Of a stretch of DNA of 64,000 nucleotides, positions 1 to 13,489 are shown piece after piece; positions within the stretch are counted from its first letter, which is position 1, and each line of letters starts with the position of its first letter. The stretch spans positions 89,736,942 through 89,800,941 of the forward strand of contig OX457056.1 of NCBI GenBank assembly GCA_949752795.1, read 5' to 3'. Source of the DNA: Hyperoodon ampullatus. Lineage: Eukaryota; Chordata; Mammalia; Artiodactyla; Ziphiidae. The notes under the pieces are model-generated. The model did not search any database, was not told the origin of the DNA, and saw only the letters and a program-made list of their open reading frames with translations. Position numbers and translations under genes: made by a program.

Positions 1-70
1 ACGGGAGAGGCTGCAACAGTGAGAGGCCCGTGTACCTCAAAAAAAAAAAAAATAATAATAATAATAATAA
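1..70 (+). repeat. CHR-type SINE, 3' end only
   Basis: The window opens inside a young cetacean tRNA-derived SINE. Visible parts are the conserved end (GAGAGGC, CAACAGTGAGAGGCCCG) and an A-rich tail that has expanded into an (AAT)n microsatellite up to about position 70. The 5' part lies outside the window. Confidence 0.9.
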
Positions 71-990
71 TATTCATTTTTCTCTAAATTTAGGTTGAGT
101 GATGCTCTAAACTTAAAGAGAATCCGTGGTGTTGGTTTGAGGATTATGTGGTCATATAATTAAGTCATTATCCCCCAATATTAGACACACTTACCTCCCC
201 AATCACCAGAACTCTGAACAACCGCAGGCTTTACCCACCAAGGCAGTGGGTTCAACATGCACGGCCCTAAATGGATTGCACCTTCTCTGGTGGCAGATCA
301 GAGGGAAAGAAGAGTCCAGGAGGCTCAGAGCCACATATGCCTGCCTCCTTCCAAATGTGCCCATAAGATAGGTCAGTGGCGAGCAGTGAAAGAGCTTGAA
401 GTGTTCCTGCTGGAGCTTGTCTCCCAGGGACTGGAGTGGCAGGTCTCTTCCTCTTCGGCAGCATGAGGGATGGGGAATGATTATCTCACTGAACAGTTAT
501 TCCAAAATCAGCAATGCTTTAGGAAATCTGTTAGGCTGTGTCTGCCCTAGAAATCCAGTGTGTCAACATTTTCATTTGCCTCACTTCCTTCTGTTTCAAG
601 ATTTGAAAATCTTTGATGTCTGGATCATGCCCGACTCAGATGTCAATATTTCCTTGTTCAGTGAGGCAGCGTCACCACTGCAGGTGCTGAAGCAATGCCC
701 AGCATGGCTCCTTGCTGCTTCTGAAGACGCGAAGACACACTGGCCACTTTCCCCGCGGATATTATTTTGGGAAAGCTGTGCTGACTGTGGATATCAGGAT
801 CCCCTGGGTGTCCTTATATGGTTGAGGCAAAGGGAAAGCTACTCTTCTCCTAAGGGCAGGGGTTAAGGAGAAGCCAACCAGAAACTTGCTGGTGTCAGCA
901 GTGATGTGGTTACTACACACCCACCTCACCAGGCAGCAAAATCTTGGAGGGTGGAGGACGAAATTTCGTACCTCTGAAGAAATGCTTGTG

Positions 991-1039
991 CACACTATCA
1001 CACACACAAAATCACACACACATGCACACACACACACAC
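991..1039. repeat. (CA)n microsatellite, interrupted
   Basis: CA dinucleotides run through most of this stretch, broken by TAT, AAAT and TG interruptions. Confidence 0.9.
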
Positions 1040-1347
1040 CCTGTAACACCAGCTTTTAGGAAAGGGCCTAGACTATGTAGGAGAGAGAATGGAGATGGGC
1101 AATAACAGTTGTAAAACATTACTTATTTTTCCAAATAAAGAACACGGTAGTGTTAATTTAACTATACAGTAATGAAATCGGCTTTCATGGGTAGCTGCAG
1201 AAAGGGATTCATTATTTTATATGTCAAACCACTTAAAGCTATGATTTCTGGTTGATGACAGAATATTTAGAGGGATTTGCACAAACTAATAAACCTCATG
1301 CAGTTTATAAGTACCTCTGAGCCTGCACCAAGGTTAACCAAAATATC

Positions 1348-1553
1348 TTTTTTTTTTTTTGCGGTACGCAGGCCTCTCACTGTTGTGGCCTCTCCCGTTG
1401 CGGAGCACAGGCTCTGGACGCGCAGGCTCAGCGGCCATGGCTCACGGGCCCAGCCGCTCCGCGGCATGTGGGATCTTCCCGGACCGGGGCACGAACCCGT
1501 GTCCCCTGCATCGGCAGGCAGACTCTCAACCACTGCACCACCAGGGAAGCCCT
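1348..1553 (-). repeat. CHR-type SINE, full length
   Basis: The element lies in reverse orientation. A T13 tract (the reversed A tail) is followed by GCGGTACGCAGG, and the reversed head CCAGGGAAGCCC closes it. Flanking duplications TAACCAAAATATCTT and TAACCAAACTATCTT differ at one base. The element is antisense to GABRB1. Confidence 0.95.
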
Positions 1554-1894
1554 AACCAAACTATCTTAATAAAATGTACCTTGTTTGTCATGACTTCTGC
1601 TTAATGAGGAGCATCTCTATGCTTCATTGGCTAATTCTAAATTCTAGCAACTTGTTTACTTAAGAGGGATTTCATCATAATGTAGCTTAATGATGCATAC
1701 AGTACAGATCAAGTGATTCCGTTTTAAAAGTATTTTCTTCTCCTGGAATATTCTCCATAAGCAAAATCTGTCAAAAATTAGAAACAAGCCCTTGAGATTA
1801 CTTAGTGAAAACCTTTCATTTATGGATGATGAAACTGAGTTAATAACAAAACCAGGATGAGAACGCAGATTTCAACTCCCAGTCCTGTGTTCTA

Positions 1895-2150
1895 TCCTCT
1901 ACCCATCCTTTAAGATTCAGTACAAGCCCCACCTCCTCATGAAGCCTTCCATGAATCGCAATGATTTCTCACTTTTATGCACCCCAATCATGGTCTATAC
2001 TGTATCATTTAGCATTTGGTTAAAAGTCTTGTCACTTTCAATATTATGTCATATTCTTGTATCTCTAAGGAGACTGTTATCTCAAGGACAAAATCCATGT
2101 TCGAGGATTCTCCTGCCTGTTCCACAGTACCTAGCAAATCACATGCATCA
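1895..2150 (+). repeat. L2 LINE 3' fragment
   Basis: The segment resembles diverged L2 3' sequence: cytosine-rich CCCCACCTCCTCATGAAGCC early on, and ACAGTACCTAGCAAA near its end. Boundaries are approximate. Confidence 0.6.
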
Positions 2151-2280
2151 CCTAATCTTCTAACTTACTTGTCCCATCTCTAATGAATCCAGGACTTTGC
2201 TCCTTGTCACTTCAACCCTACTGTCCTCTTTAGTAACATAAACTTCCATATGCATGACTTTTTTAACCATAGATTCACAC

Positions 2281-2290
2281 TATATTATAC

Positions 2291-2325
<35 letters not shown>

Positions 2326-2326
2326 T
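2281..2326. repeat. (TA)n(CA)n microsatellite
   Basis: Alternating TA dinucleotides pass into an ACACAC run. Confidence 0.95.
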
Positions 2327-2524
2327 CCTTGACAACTAGCCCTGTAGCTGGCTCATAGTAACAGTCAATAAAGGTTTGGAGAGATAGAAAATTCTTGAGG
2401 TCACTATGATCAGGGAAGGTACACAGGTACACAGAGGAAGTAAAATTTTAAATTGAGCCTTGAAGAAAACGTATTGATTAACGTGCAAAGAGGAAAAAAA
2501 TGATACTTGAGACAAAGAGTATCC

Positions 2525-2690
2525 TAAGTTTGAATTCCAAATTGGGTACTTATTATCTGTTAAATCTTAGGCAATTTACTTAACCTGTCTGAGCCTCGGT
2601 TTCCCCATCTGCTGAACTAGGATAATATTATAGATTTCATAGTGTCTGAAAAATAACATAAATTACACAGTAGGATTCGATAAAGAGTAG
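2525..2690 (+). repeat. MIR SINE fragment
   Basis: The MIR core order is present: a degenerate GGCAA-TTACTTAACC segment, then CTGAGCCTCGGTTTCC and CATCTG. Confidence 0.8.
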
Positions 2691-2949
2691 TTACTAACAA
2701 CAGTAACAAAAATTAATAATAACTCCTTGAATAAAGAAACCAATAGATGTCCCAAATGAGGGCACAGTGGGTAGCCTAGTTAGACTACAGCAAAATGCTT
2801 CACAGAGGGAAATGACGATAGGTGAGAATGGAGAGACAGAGGCCAGATTCAGTCACCATTTCTTTCTCCAACCAACCTGAAGCATAAAGCTATCAACTGC
2901 ATCACTAAATTCGCTGCAGGATGTGATGATGGCCGAGGACTGTGAAGTG

Positions 2950-3125
2950 GCTCATTCTTAGTAAAAAGCACATGGGCATTGAATCAGACAAGACATGGGT
3001 TGTAATCTCAGGTCTGGCACTTACTGGGGCATAAACTGGAGGTGGTTTGTTGTATTAAACAAGTAATATATGTGAAGCATCTACCATAATGCTAGGCAGA
3101 TGATGGACACAATAAATCTTAGTTA
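2950..3125 (+). repeat. MIR SINE fragment
   Basis: Diverged MIR: TCTGGCACTTACT in the centre and a GCTAGGCAGATGATGGACACAA-like 3' end before AATAAATCTTAGTT. Confidence 0.6.
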
Positions 3126-3624
3126 TCTCATCTGCGATGTGTACCACCATCACATCTCACCCTTTGTACTTTTCTTTCTCTCATTTGTCTTTGCCTCTTT
3201 CCAAGCTTTTCTCTAGCTCCTTCTTTGTCACCAGGTTCTTTGCTTGCCTACCCAAACCTAGGGCTTTCAACAAGGGTTTACTGAGATCAATGTCATTAGA
3301 AAGCATTTAAAAGCAGGGACTGTAAGTCGGGCACTGTGCTAATAACTCTAAATTTAAACACAGCTGCCTGTATTGTCCTTGGAAGTACTTCAAATTCATT
3401 TGTATGAATGAACCATGTCCCCTCCAGGTAAATCAGCTTGCAAATGAGATCAGCTTGAAGTTAAAGCCACATCATAGGCCAAAGGTACTCACGATTCCTA
3501 TAGTTCCAAAAGTGTTTATCTGGGTATAGCATAGAGAAAAACCAGGAAACCTGGGCTAGGTATCACTGGAATGGTAGGAAGCAACAGTGAACAACAGTGG
3601 AGACACAAAAGTCAAAGTATAGCC

Positions 3625-4075
3625 AGGCATGTCCTTTCAACCCATGCATCCATCACACTTCTGGCAATTTAGCCAGAGGAAATAACTATGGATATGCACA
3701 AAGACTTAGCTAAAAGGTTTTCTTTGCAGGCCTGTTTATTTAATAGTATAACAGTAAAGCAAGCCTTAACATCTAAAAATAGATTGATTCAATTATGGTT
3801 TATCCATATAATCTATGAACACACGCTGTCACAGAGGAATATTTATTAATGTGGAAAGATGACCAGGCTATACTATTAACTGACAAAAGCAGATTGCAAA
3901 GCAAAATATACTAGGTAAGCCCGTGTTTTTAAGTATATATGAATTTAAAAAAGACTGGAAGTTTAGCAAGATATTAAAAATAATCGACACTGAAGGTGAA
4001 ATTATTAATTTTTGCTTTTTATTTTTTGTTTCCTGATTGTTTATAGTTTTGAATGTTTCCATATATCACTTTGTA
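3625..4075 (+). repeat. Old L1 (L1M-type) 3' fragment
   Basis: The order matches ancient L1 3' ends: ATTATGGTTTATCCATATAAT, a 'GTGGAAAGATGACC' block, then TTTTGAATGTTTCCATATAT. Subfamily was not resolved. Confidence 0.6.
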
Positions 4076-4084
4076 ACAAGAAAA

Positions 4085-4275
4085 AATGCCATGTATATTA
4101 ACATATATATGCTATTTTTTCAAATACCTATGGCATTTTTGTTACAAAATATATGTATATATGTAATGTATTTATATGGCTTCGATAAATGGTAGTTTTA
4201 AAAACAAAAATTACATATTTTATATATAATATATAAAATTATATATTTAATAATATATATTCTACACACACACAT
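4085..4275. repeat. AT-rich low-complexity tract
   Basis: The stretch is almost only A and T, with TATATA runs (for example ATATATAATATATAAAAT), and ends in a short CACACACA run. Confidence 0.8.
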
Positions 4276-4289
4276 ACTGTTTTGTGAGT

Positions 4290-4470
4290 GGAGATAAATG
4301 ATGGATGGATGAATAGATGGATGGATGGATTAGATTAGATAAATGGTAGATGGATGGTAAATTAGATGATAGATTAGATCATAGATAAACAGTAGATTAG
4401 ACGGATTGATAGATGATGGATTCTATACATAGATGGTAGATAGATAGATGATAGATAGACAGATAGATGT
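4290..4470. repeat. GATG/GATA tetranucleotide microsatellite
   Basis: Imperfect GATG units pass into GATA and GATT units, including TAGATAGATAGATGATAGAT. It sits about 130 bp upstream of the last GABRB1 exon acceptor and should be length-polymorphic. Confidence 0.95.
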
Positions 4471-4561
4471 CCAGGAGGCGCACAGAGCCAGATGTCTAGC
4501 AAGACGGTGTGTATTGAGCGCCACACAGTATCAACAGTTACAGGTTAACCAAAACAAGTGA

Positions 4562-4948
<387 letters not shown>

Positions 4949-6800
4949 GTTCGGTCCCCATGGTTCCTAAACGACTACTTTCCTCTTCTCTTAGTTTTTA
5001 ATCCCACAGGTCCCCAGCAGCGGTACTGCTGTGCTTTTTGAGGTAAGAGATTCAGTCATCCAATTGGTTTTAGGTCTTGCATATCAATTTTATTACTGCA
5101 CCATGTTTACGTCAAAAACAAAAAAAAAACTATTTTTTTTCCAGTCTACTGTGGTCCAGGTTATTGGCTCTTTCAGAGCTCTGTTAATTGCCATGTTTAC
5201 AAATACACACAATGAGAGAAATTAGATAGGCAGATCTTTAGCAGTTCTAGCCGCCCTGGATTTGACTGATTATTTTTTAAGCGAAAATGAAAAGAGGACC
5301 CAGCTCTCTATGTGCATGGCTTCCTGGTCAACTGTAACAATCTCATGCTGCCAAAAAACAACACAATTTCCAGGATCTCAGAAGACAAAACAAAGCCATT
5401 GATAAGTTACAGATTTCCAGGAAGAAGGGAGAACAAAAAGGAGCCTAGAAGAGGAAGGAAGACTCCCCTCCGCCCTCAAGCTGCCCCAGGTCCACTGTAG
5501 GAGGGGGTCCCAGCTCCACGGAGGAAGAGGGAGAGACTGGCAAGCGCTGCCCCAGGTTGTGCAAACCCAATCTGCCATCTTCACCTCACCTTTAAGCTGG
5601 ATATTCTGAAAAATGCTTCTTTCTCAGACTTCCAGGCAGATTTAAAATTAACATTAGAACCCAACCTGGTAGCCACTGGGAACATTTTTCTTTTCTTGTT
5701 AAGTATAAGGAGTTTGGGGGGCAGTGACCATCTTTAAGCTCTTTCAAATGAGCAGCCCTGAACTTACTTCCTTAGCCTGGAATCACTTGACACTGTGTCA
5801 TGAAGCCATGGCATCACATTGCCCTCGTTCCTCCTTTAGAGAGATTGAGAGAAGGGGGTGGGGGGGGCAGGTGGGCTTTGAAGAAGAGGGTGGTAAGAAA
5901 TTTGCTTGAGAAAAATATTGCCCTTTCCATGAGGAAGGCGAGATTTATGTGCTGCGAAAAGGGTGCCTGGGCAGTTACCTGAACTGCCATATCTTTAATC
6001 AAATAGTATATATTTCTTAGCCTTCCAGAGAGCAGTATCTAATGGTGACAAGGTAGCTGCACAGTGCTAGTTCCTCAGCTAGCATGTTATGCCTCTGCTC
6101 TCTGAGCTCTGCATTCCAACATGTGAAATGAATGCTTCAGGAAATGCACATATACCCATTTTGGTATCATGCTCCTTCAACGCCAGATTTCTACTTTAAA
6201 GAAAACCTTCAAAACAGCAAAACCACAGAATAACAACATCACTGAGCCTTCAAACACTTACAACAGCTCCGAAAGTACAACCCTTGTCTACAGTTGTTAC
6301 TGCTTCTGCCTTATCTCTGCTCATGGATTACTTTGCTTATCATAGAAGGAGCATCCCTCAAGAGCCCAGCACACAATTCTAACCATATCCAACCAACTAG
6401 AGTTGAGATTCATCTCATTTTATGTCACTAAACCTCGTTATTTTTGTGTATGTGTTCAGCCTGAGCATATAAGAATTCTATGTGTTCATTTTCAAGACTG
6501 AGTGAAACCCAAAGTTGGCCAAACAGTCATGAAGGCGATTTGGGACCTCATCTATGGATGTGATGTAAGAGTTGAGGTAATAATAGGGATGATTGCCTCT
6601 GTTTGACGATCTGGTTTTCTCCCTAAGACTGTGATGAGGGCCCATGTTTACAATAGCATCAGCTGCTAGAGATTATAAACTTAATTGAAAAGAGGACGCT
6701 GAATTTCTACAGATAAACCCAAGGAGAGTTATGAGGTGTTCTTTTAGAAAGCAAGAGGAAAAGAGAACCCCCAAATAAATACATGGTTATGCTATAGCTA
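4949..6800 (+). other. GABRB1: Putative GABRB1 3' UTR, proximal part
   Basis: Transcript sequence must follow the stop codon, but its end cannot be read from DNA alone. The first AATAAA after the stop is at 6774-6779. The stretch has no recognisable repeat. An exon-like cassette (5010-5042) and a GC-richer segment near 5400-5600 lie inside it. The 62-68 codon open frames here are not supported as genes. Confidence 0.5.
6774..6779 (+). terminator. GABRB1: Candidate proximal poly(A) signal
   Basis: This is the first AATAAA hexamer on the + strand after the GABRB1 stop, about 1.8 kb downstream. Use is unproven. Confidence 0.3.
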
Positions 6801-9800
6801 ATGTATGTTAGTAAGAATATAAAAACCCTGCTTTAACTGGAAAAATTATCTCAGTGGTTTTATGAGAAATGAATCGGGCATGGGAACCAAATTTCATTTA
6901 AGTTTTCAGTTGTATAATCACAGTTCCCTGGTCAAGAAAATCTCCAGCCTCTGGGGATGAAGCAGTCCATTTCAAAACTCTGTTTAGTTAGTTCTTTGGC
7001 AGGGTGAGATGCTTTTCCATGGTGAGATGTTTTTCCATCGTGAAATGCCCAAATAGACTAGAACATGGCCATACCAGTGATTGTAAGGTCAATATTCCCA
7101 GTGACTACCCAGGAACCACTGTGTAGCCATTTATATTGAACACAGGAAGTGGGGCTTTTGGCTGATACCTAACAAGAATTAATCATTCTGAAGTCAAAAC
7201 TCTTTTAAAAGTTTTTAAGGATGAAATGTTAAATCAGAAACAAAGTATCTGTTGATCTGTGTTCCATAACAAAACAATTTCTCTTTAAAACCTGTTTAGA
7301 TCATTCTTCTTGGAGAAGATTGAGTATAGTTTTTTTATTATTATCTTGCCTTAAAAGTCTAAAGAATTTGATGCTTGTAGTTTTAGGTGTAAAGCATCTC
7401 TGAGAGAAAAAGAACATTTGGAATTCTTATCTTTTAGCCTTTGTAAAATGTAAAACTAGTAAGCCTGAATCTACCATCAGGCACGAAATGGTGTCACTGT
7501 AGGCCCTCCTGGATGTAGACAGTCACAGCTAGCACTACACAAACTGTGTTACATAGCTCTGGTTTTAGAGGCAATGGCAGCCAGAAAAATGGAAAAGCTG
7601 CCATATTTCTAATGAATAACCTCTGGCCTCACTTCCTTCTTCTGGACACCTCCTAGCCAAATCCTCCCCAATCTCTTTCCAGGCTGAACAGTACACAGAA
7701 AAAAATCCCTCCTTCTCTGCCTCTCTACCTTGTCTTGCCCAAATTGATGACATAAAACATAAAAATTGCTAGACATTTTTAAGTGCCCTCAAACTGGTCC
7801 CTATTCCTGAAAGATTCAGATCGCTACATTTTAGAGAGGTTACTGTTTAACCATTTTGGGGTTGTTTTCTTTTAGCCATGAAAATAGCCATAATCTCCTG
7901 TATTAACAAAGTGGCAGCAGAGGCTGAAAACTGCACGGACGCACTCTCTTATGCCACAGTCATATCCAGGGGACCCCATGTTCAAGTTCATGTACTGTGA
8001 AATAAACCGAGTCTTAGACTTAACCTGTATAGACCCAGCAGAAATCCCATCATTTATTGACAATGATGACTTCACACTCATTCCAACCAGTCATGTTTCT
8101 TGACTTAAAATATCAGGGGTGACATGTGCATTACACTCACCAGCTTTGTGAGGCCAAGACCCAGGTAGAGACATATTTTTGGCTTAAATTATCCAGGATT
8201 TTTGCCCCCATCCTCTCCATTGCCAAATAGAAACAGCAGACTCGTTGGTAGTTCTGCTGAGTAAAGTGTTTTCACATATACCATCTTTATTGTCCGTTAC
8301 AGTCAATGAAGGATCTTGAAAATGCAAAGAGAAAATGTGGTGCAGAGAATAAAGTTTGGTTTATGGATCCAAGGATAGGCTTTCCTTAAAAAGCATTATG
8401 TACAATACACAGAAATGTTGACCAAATCCCATCTTTCTAAAATCAATGACTGCTTTATAAATATTCATTTCAGAAAGAGCTCAATCAAAATTTGCCAAGT
8501 GAAACAAACAAAAGATCTATTTATAATGTTAGAAGGAAAAGATCTCCAAGATTTCTTATATGGACAATTTTTAATAGTATTTTACAAAGGGTGATGTGCC
8601 GCAGTTGTTTTTTTTTTTTTTCCCCTAAACAAATATCATCAAATATTTATCCCAGGAGGGAGGGTAAAGGAATGTGCAAGCATTTGTTCATGTTGGTTCA
8701 TCAGCAGTTACTGGGATGAGGAGGACAGAAAAACAAACAAAAATATCTGTTGCTTGAAAGCAAACAGTCAACACAGAGGTCAAGTTGTTAATGGAATGTA
8801 GAATATTATGTAAACTTCCTTGTAAATTCTGTACATAGTTCATGGAACTGTTCCCTGTGGCGTGGTGGTCCTCAGCTTTTGGGTGGATGTTTGAAAAGTA
8901 TGAGCATTGTAAATAATGTAAGCTTACAAGGCACTCGCTTTTATTCATGAAGTGAAATGACTAGTGATTTGGGCCCAAACCAGAATCTTTTTAGCTCTTG
9001 CTCTTTCTCTGACATTGTGTGTGTACAGTTGTGTAATTCTGCCAGGTGTCTGTGATCACTGCCTCATGCCTCAACCCCACTGAAAGGGACTGGAGCTACC
9101 AAGAAGTCTGCACACCCGTGGGGCTCAGGAACAGCACACCAGCAGAGACAGGAATCTTAACGAGCTGCTCCTGGAACTGTGCCATGAAAAGTTTGATGCG
9201 TTTTTATCAGTCACTTGTGGCTACTCATATATTCAGATACCAAATTATCCATGCTGTTGAGGGGGTCAAGAATAGAAGACATGATCAAAATCCACAGGGA
9301 ATCCAAAGCTTCATTTGCACCAATAGCTTTAGCTTGTACCTTCTTTCCTTCCACAAGTTTTCCCAGAACTTCTAATAAGAATAGAAATGGATGGATGGTT
9401 GATCAGATGCGCAAATGATGGGAAGGAGAAAAGGAGGAGATAGCCAATGACATTGATAACACCAACTGGCTGATTCATGCCTGAAAGATCCAGAGGTGAC
9501 CATGTCACTGTTTTTGAAAGGTAAAAAGAAGTATTGGTATAAATGGACTGGGTATTAAGACAAGTATTTTTCAACTGGGGGCCTGGGATATGTTTGGTAT
9601 GTGCTAGTTAAACTTAAAAGAGAATCTGGCAATTAAATGTTCTCAAATATATTTCTCCCAAGTCCTGGTATTCTTGAAAAAGTTTTCAGAATGGTGGGAT
9701 ATTATGCCATAAGATGTGTTTCCATGCAGACTGGCAGTCCCAGAGAGGGTGATGGTATCCACAGAAATTCAGAAATTCCAAGCAAGTAGGGAAGTAGATT

Positions 9801-12800
9801 GGTTTCTTAGCAACATTTGAGAGTGATCAATGTCTTTCTTTCAGGTAAGAACTTAGCAAGGCAAGGCTTTTATTGCCAGCATTTTAAGTGCCAGGAGAGT
9901 GCAGGGAGCCATCACTGTAAGACATTTTGGCTCCAAAATGTGCCAAGTAGGGTCCACAATCAATTGAATAAGAAAAAAGCCCTGTTGGAACTAATCAAGT
10001 CAGTTTCTAGGTCCAGAATACATTGTGCTTTTGCTTAAATCCTGCTTTTTCCAGATAACTGAAATCAACTAAGCTGACAGAAAACTCCACTGTTAGAGGC
10101 TGCAATTTCACAAACATTTGAAAGGAAATCCTTTTCAATAGAAGAACTGCAAACCAGAAAATACTAAGTTCCTGGAAGGATAAGCATAGTTTTGAGTTTG
10201 TTTTTATTTCTCCAAACCAAGAATTTCCTTATTCGAACTGAAGAGATCTAACAGTTGTTTGTTTTGTTTCGTTTTTCCTATTTCTAAAAGTCCTGGGTAC
10301 ATCAAGGGACTGGCAACCATTCCTGATTGGCCCCTAGATACTTTGTCCACCCTGGAGCAATCAGCACTCATCACCAAGGCTTCAGTAGGAATTCGGCGTG
10401 GGAAAAAGGAGGTATCTTTCTGAACCAGTTGGCCAAGAAAACCATTCTCATACCTACATTTTCTCTCCTGAAGACAATAGAAAAATAAATCAATAAAAAT
10501 TGTTTCATAAAAGAGAGGCCAAATAACATTCTGCATTTGCCTTAAGTACACAGGGTCACAGATTCACTAACTTAAAACAGCCCCAGTTAGAAACCAAAGG
10601 ATAAATCAGAGCAATCAGTATTGCTGTCTGGCTCCTACTTCTCCCTGGGTTTTCCTTTTGAAGAAAAACAGGGAAGGGGGAACATTTTCCAATATAATTT
10701 TTTATAGGTGAAAACTATTCAAATATGATATGTTTATGCATTTTGCAAGTTTGGCAACATAAAACAGATTACCTCTTTTGTGTTCATTCCTTCCTGGCAC
10801 CATACATCATCCTGACTCATGCCTTAACCCAATGAAATCAATTCATTTATCTTTCCTTTCTCATTTCCAAACCTCATAAGCTGTCTTGCCCATGAATAGC
10901 AGAAAGCTTAAGCTTCTTTGGATTTATACTGCATATCTTCAATTGAATGCAGAAAAATGGTGAATTTTAATAATTTCCCCAAATTCCTACTCCTATTGCC
11001 TTTAACAGAACTTTAGAGGTAGCTACTGTATAATCACAGTAGCCTCTTCTGAACTGCCTTGGGTTATTTTTCTTTTCTGCTTTTCTGTCCCTTATATACA
11101 GAATACACATGTTTACCTAAACCTTCTCCCTCCCAGTCTACTTCAAAATGAAATGGAAATAAAAATCGTAAGCTCAAACCTAAGAAAATTACATTATCTA
11201 CACTAAAGTTTGATGATAAGACCATCTCCTTACATTATAGTTGTAATGTGGTGAATTCACACTGTATCAATTCTTTTTCATCAAACTCGTTTGTGCACTT
11301 CTTCAGTCTTAATTGTATATCATTTAAAAATCTATTATTATTCCTCCCAGAATGGCTAATCATTTACACAGCACACCATTAGTTACAGACTGTCCTCTAG
11401 GAACTTGACCTACTTCATCCTTTCTGTATCTGATTCCTATTACAGATTTCCACTTCTATGCATTACCCTACCTACTCCTCCTCAACCTTCTAGCAGACAT
11501 TAAATATAGTTAGTAACTGGACAGCTCATAAGGCAAACTGTCTAAATTGCCCCTATAAAATATGTGGAACATCTTTTTCCTCCAGACAACATTTCTATAT
11601 TTAGAGAACAGAAAGTTCTCTAAACATATACCAAGCAATGTGCAGCTTAGCCTTAAAAAGTTAACTATAAATGAGCTGTGTGGTGGGGAGAAGGAAATTA
11701 TAGTGAACAGCAGACACCTTGGAATTAGGATTGTGTGACCTGGGCTTTATGCTGTCACTATCACAGCCTAGTTGTGTGACGATGGACATTCCACCAGATG
11801 ACCTCCAAGTTCCCTTCCAGTACTAAATTTCAAAGGGAATTTTAGAGAGGTTCATTTGTGTAGGAGATTACCAGCAAGATACAGGAGTCCCATGGCCTCT
11901 GTTAACACAGCCCCACAAATTTAGTTATATTCCTTGTTGCATGTCTTTGGGAGTAAGCCATCTGGTGTAAAGTGAACTGAATTCAAAACTTGTTCACAGT
12001 CCTCTAAAAATATATAGAGAACATAGAGTTAAATTCTCAGGCAAGTGGCAAAAAAATATTTTATGATTTTATTAATGGTCTACACTACAATATTTCCCTC
12101 TAAAAGCACTGGAGAGTCTCAGATAACATAATCATCGTGGTCTCTATTTTCAGATATCTGAAAGGTGTTGATCCCTTAGACCATTCTCTCTAACTCAGTC
12201 AGGAATTGCCATGGAATGCCCCTCCTGAGTGGAAAAGCCAACTTCTAAGCAGCATCTGAGCAGAAATGTTATTGCAGTGCCTTTCCATATTCCTTCCCAT
12301 CCTAGACGCCATCACTGTCCTGTGTCCTGTAAGGGGAATAGCAGGTATGCTTGAGCTCTCAGGCAAGAGGCAGCCACCCACCTATTGGAAAAGATTCCAG
12401 GTCTTTATCCACTCTCTCTGCCCCCGCTTCTCCTACCTCCTCCTATCCCCCACTTAAATCATTAAATCTGTCAAATGTTTTAGGCAGAGCTATGGCAAAA
12501 CTGAAAGTTTACTTATTAAATTGCAATCAGCATTTTGAGCTATTCACATTTTTAAAGATGCATCCTAGTGTCTGAGCAAGATCCCTAATGAGATTCCTGC
12601 ACACAGATGTTCATAACGTTTTTTTTTCCTTTTTTAAAAGATACCTTCCATCTCTAAACTTTCATGATTCTCCTGAGAACCCCTGACCATTCAAAACTGT
12701 TAAGAGAGTGCCTGGAAATTCCTCCCTTCCACCATAGGCCAGTCTATGGATGAGATGGTCTCTTTTTTGTAGAGTTATCCTAATATTCTGCCCCTCGACC

Positions 12801-13009
12801 TCACACACCCCACAAAACCTTCCTATGTACAGATGTATTCATCACTCCTCTTAAAGTAGTGAGCTAATAGTTTTCTATTTCTGGTTTCCCACACTTTTTT
12901 CCTAGAGATGGTTTCATATTTAATTTCATCTTTTTCAAAACAGAGGAAGCATTCCTAAGTCTTCAAATTTTCACCAAGTTGAGATTAGTACTTACTAATA
13001 TGTATATCA
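6800..13009. other. Gene-free flank downstream of GABRB1
   Basis: About 6.2 kb of AT-rich DNA without a recognisable gene. It could be extended 3' UTR or intergenic. Only one MIR (11,695-11,830) was identified. A short imperfect tandem duplication with a 20-bp unit (GGTGAGATG, then TTTTCCAT) lies at 7003-7047, and a T14 tract near 8610-8621. Confidence 0.6.
11695..11830 (+). repeat. MIR SINE fragment
   Basis: Contains GTGTGACCTGGGCTTT and CTAGTTGTGTGACGATGGAC in MIR order, followed by a pyrimidine-rich continuation. Confidence 0.55.
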
Positions 13010-13400
13010 ATTAGGATTCATTTAAGTGCAAGTAACAAAAGATACAACTAAAAGTAACTTTAACAATCAAAATGTTATCTCATATAACAGAAGTAGCGTA
13101 GTTACTGGGTTAATTATTTCAATAGCACAATGATGTCATTCGGGACTCAGGCCCCTTCCCTAACCAGTTCTTAACTCTGTATGTTATCAGCAGCCATTAT
13201 GGTTGCAAAGTGGCTACACTTATGCACTTATATCAAGTGGAAGAAATAAGGGAAAGCCCTGCCTTGGATTTCTTTTTAAGAGCAAGGACATCTTTCCCAA
13301 AAAACTCCCTCAACAGTCTTCTCTGTTGTCCCATTGGCCAGGGTTGGATAACACATCCATTCCTGAACCAGCCTCTGATAAGAGGAATGGAATTATCATG
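13010..13400 (+). repeat. Ancient interspersed repeat, family not assigned
   Basis: The pattern (TTAAGTGCAAGTAACAAAAG at the start, GTTATCTCATATAACAG, then CCATTGGCCAGGGTTGG and CATCCATTCCTGAACCA near the end) recalls a mammalian medium-reiterated repeat whose name I cannot fix. A similar AGTAGCTTAACATAAT-type start occurs at about 37,920. Confidence 0.4.
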
Positions 13401-13489
13401 ATTGGCTTACAACATTAACCCCAAGCTGCCCAGTGTCTGGGAAAAAAGGAGGTGGTGTGGGGAATATGTTAACAAAAAGAGAGAAGGGG

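Noticed and set aside
396..866. Longest open frame in the window (156 codons, +)
   Set aside because: It lies in the GABRB1 intron, has no recognisable motif, and a - strand frame overlaps its end. The locally higher GC content makes chance openness likely.
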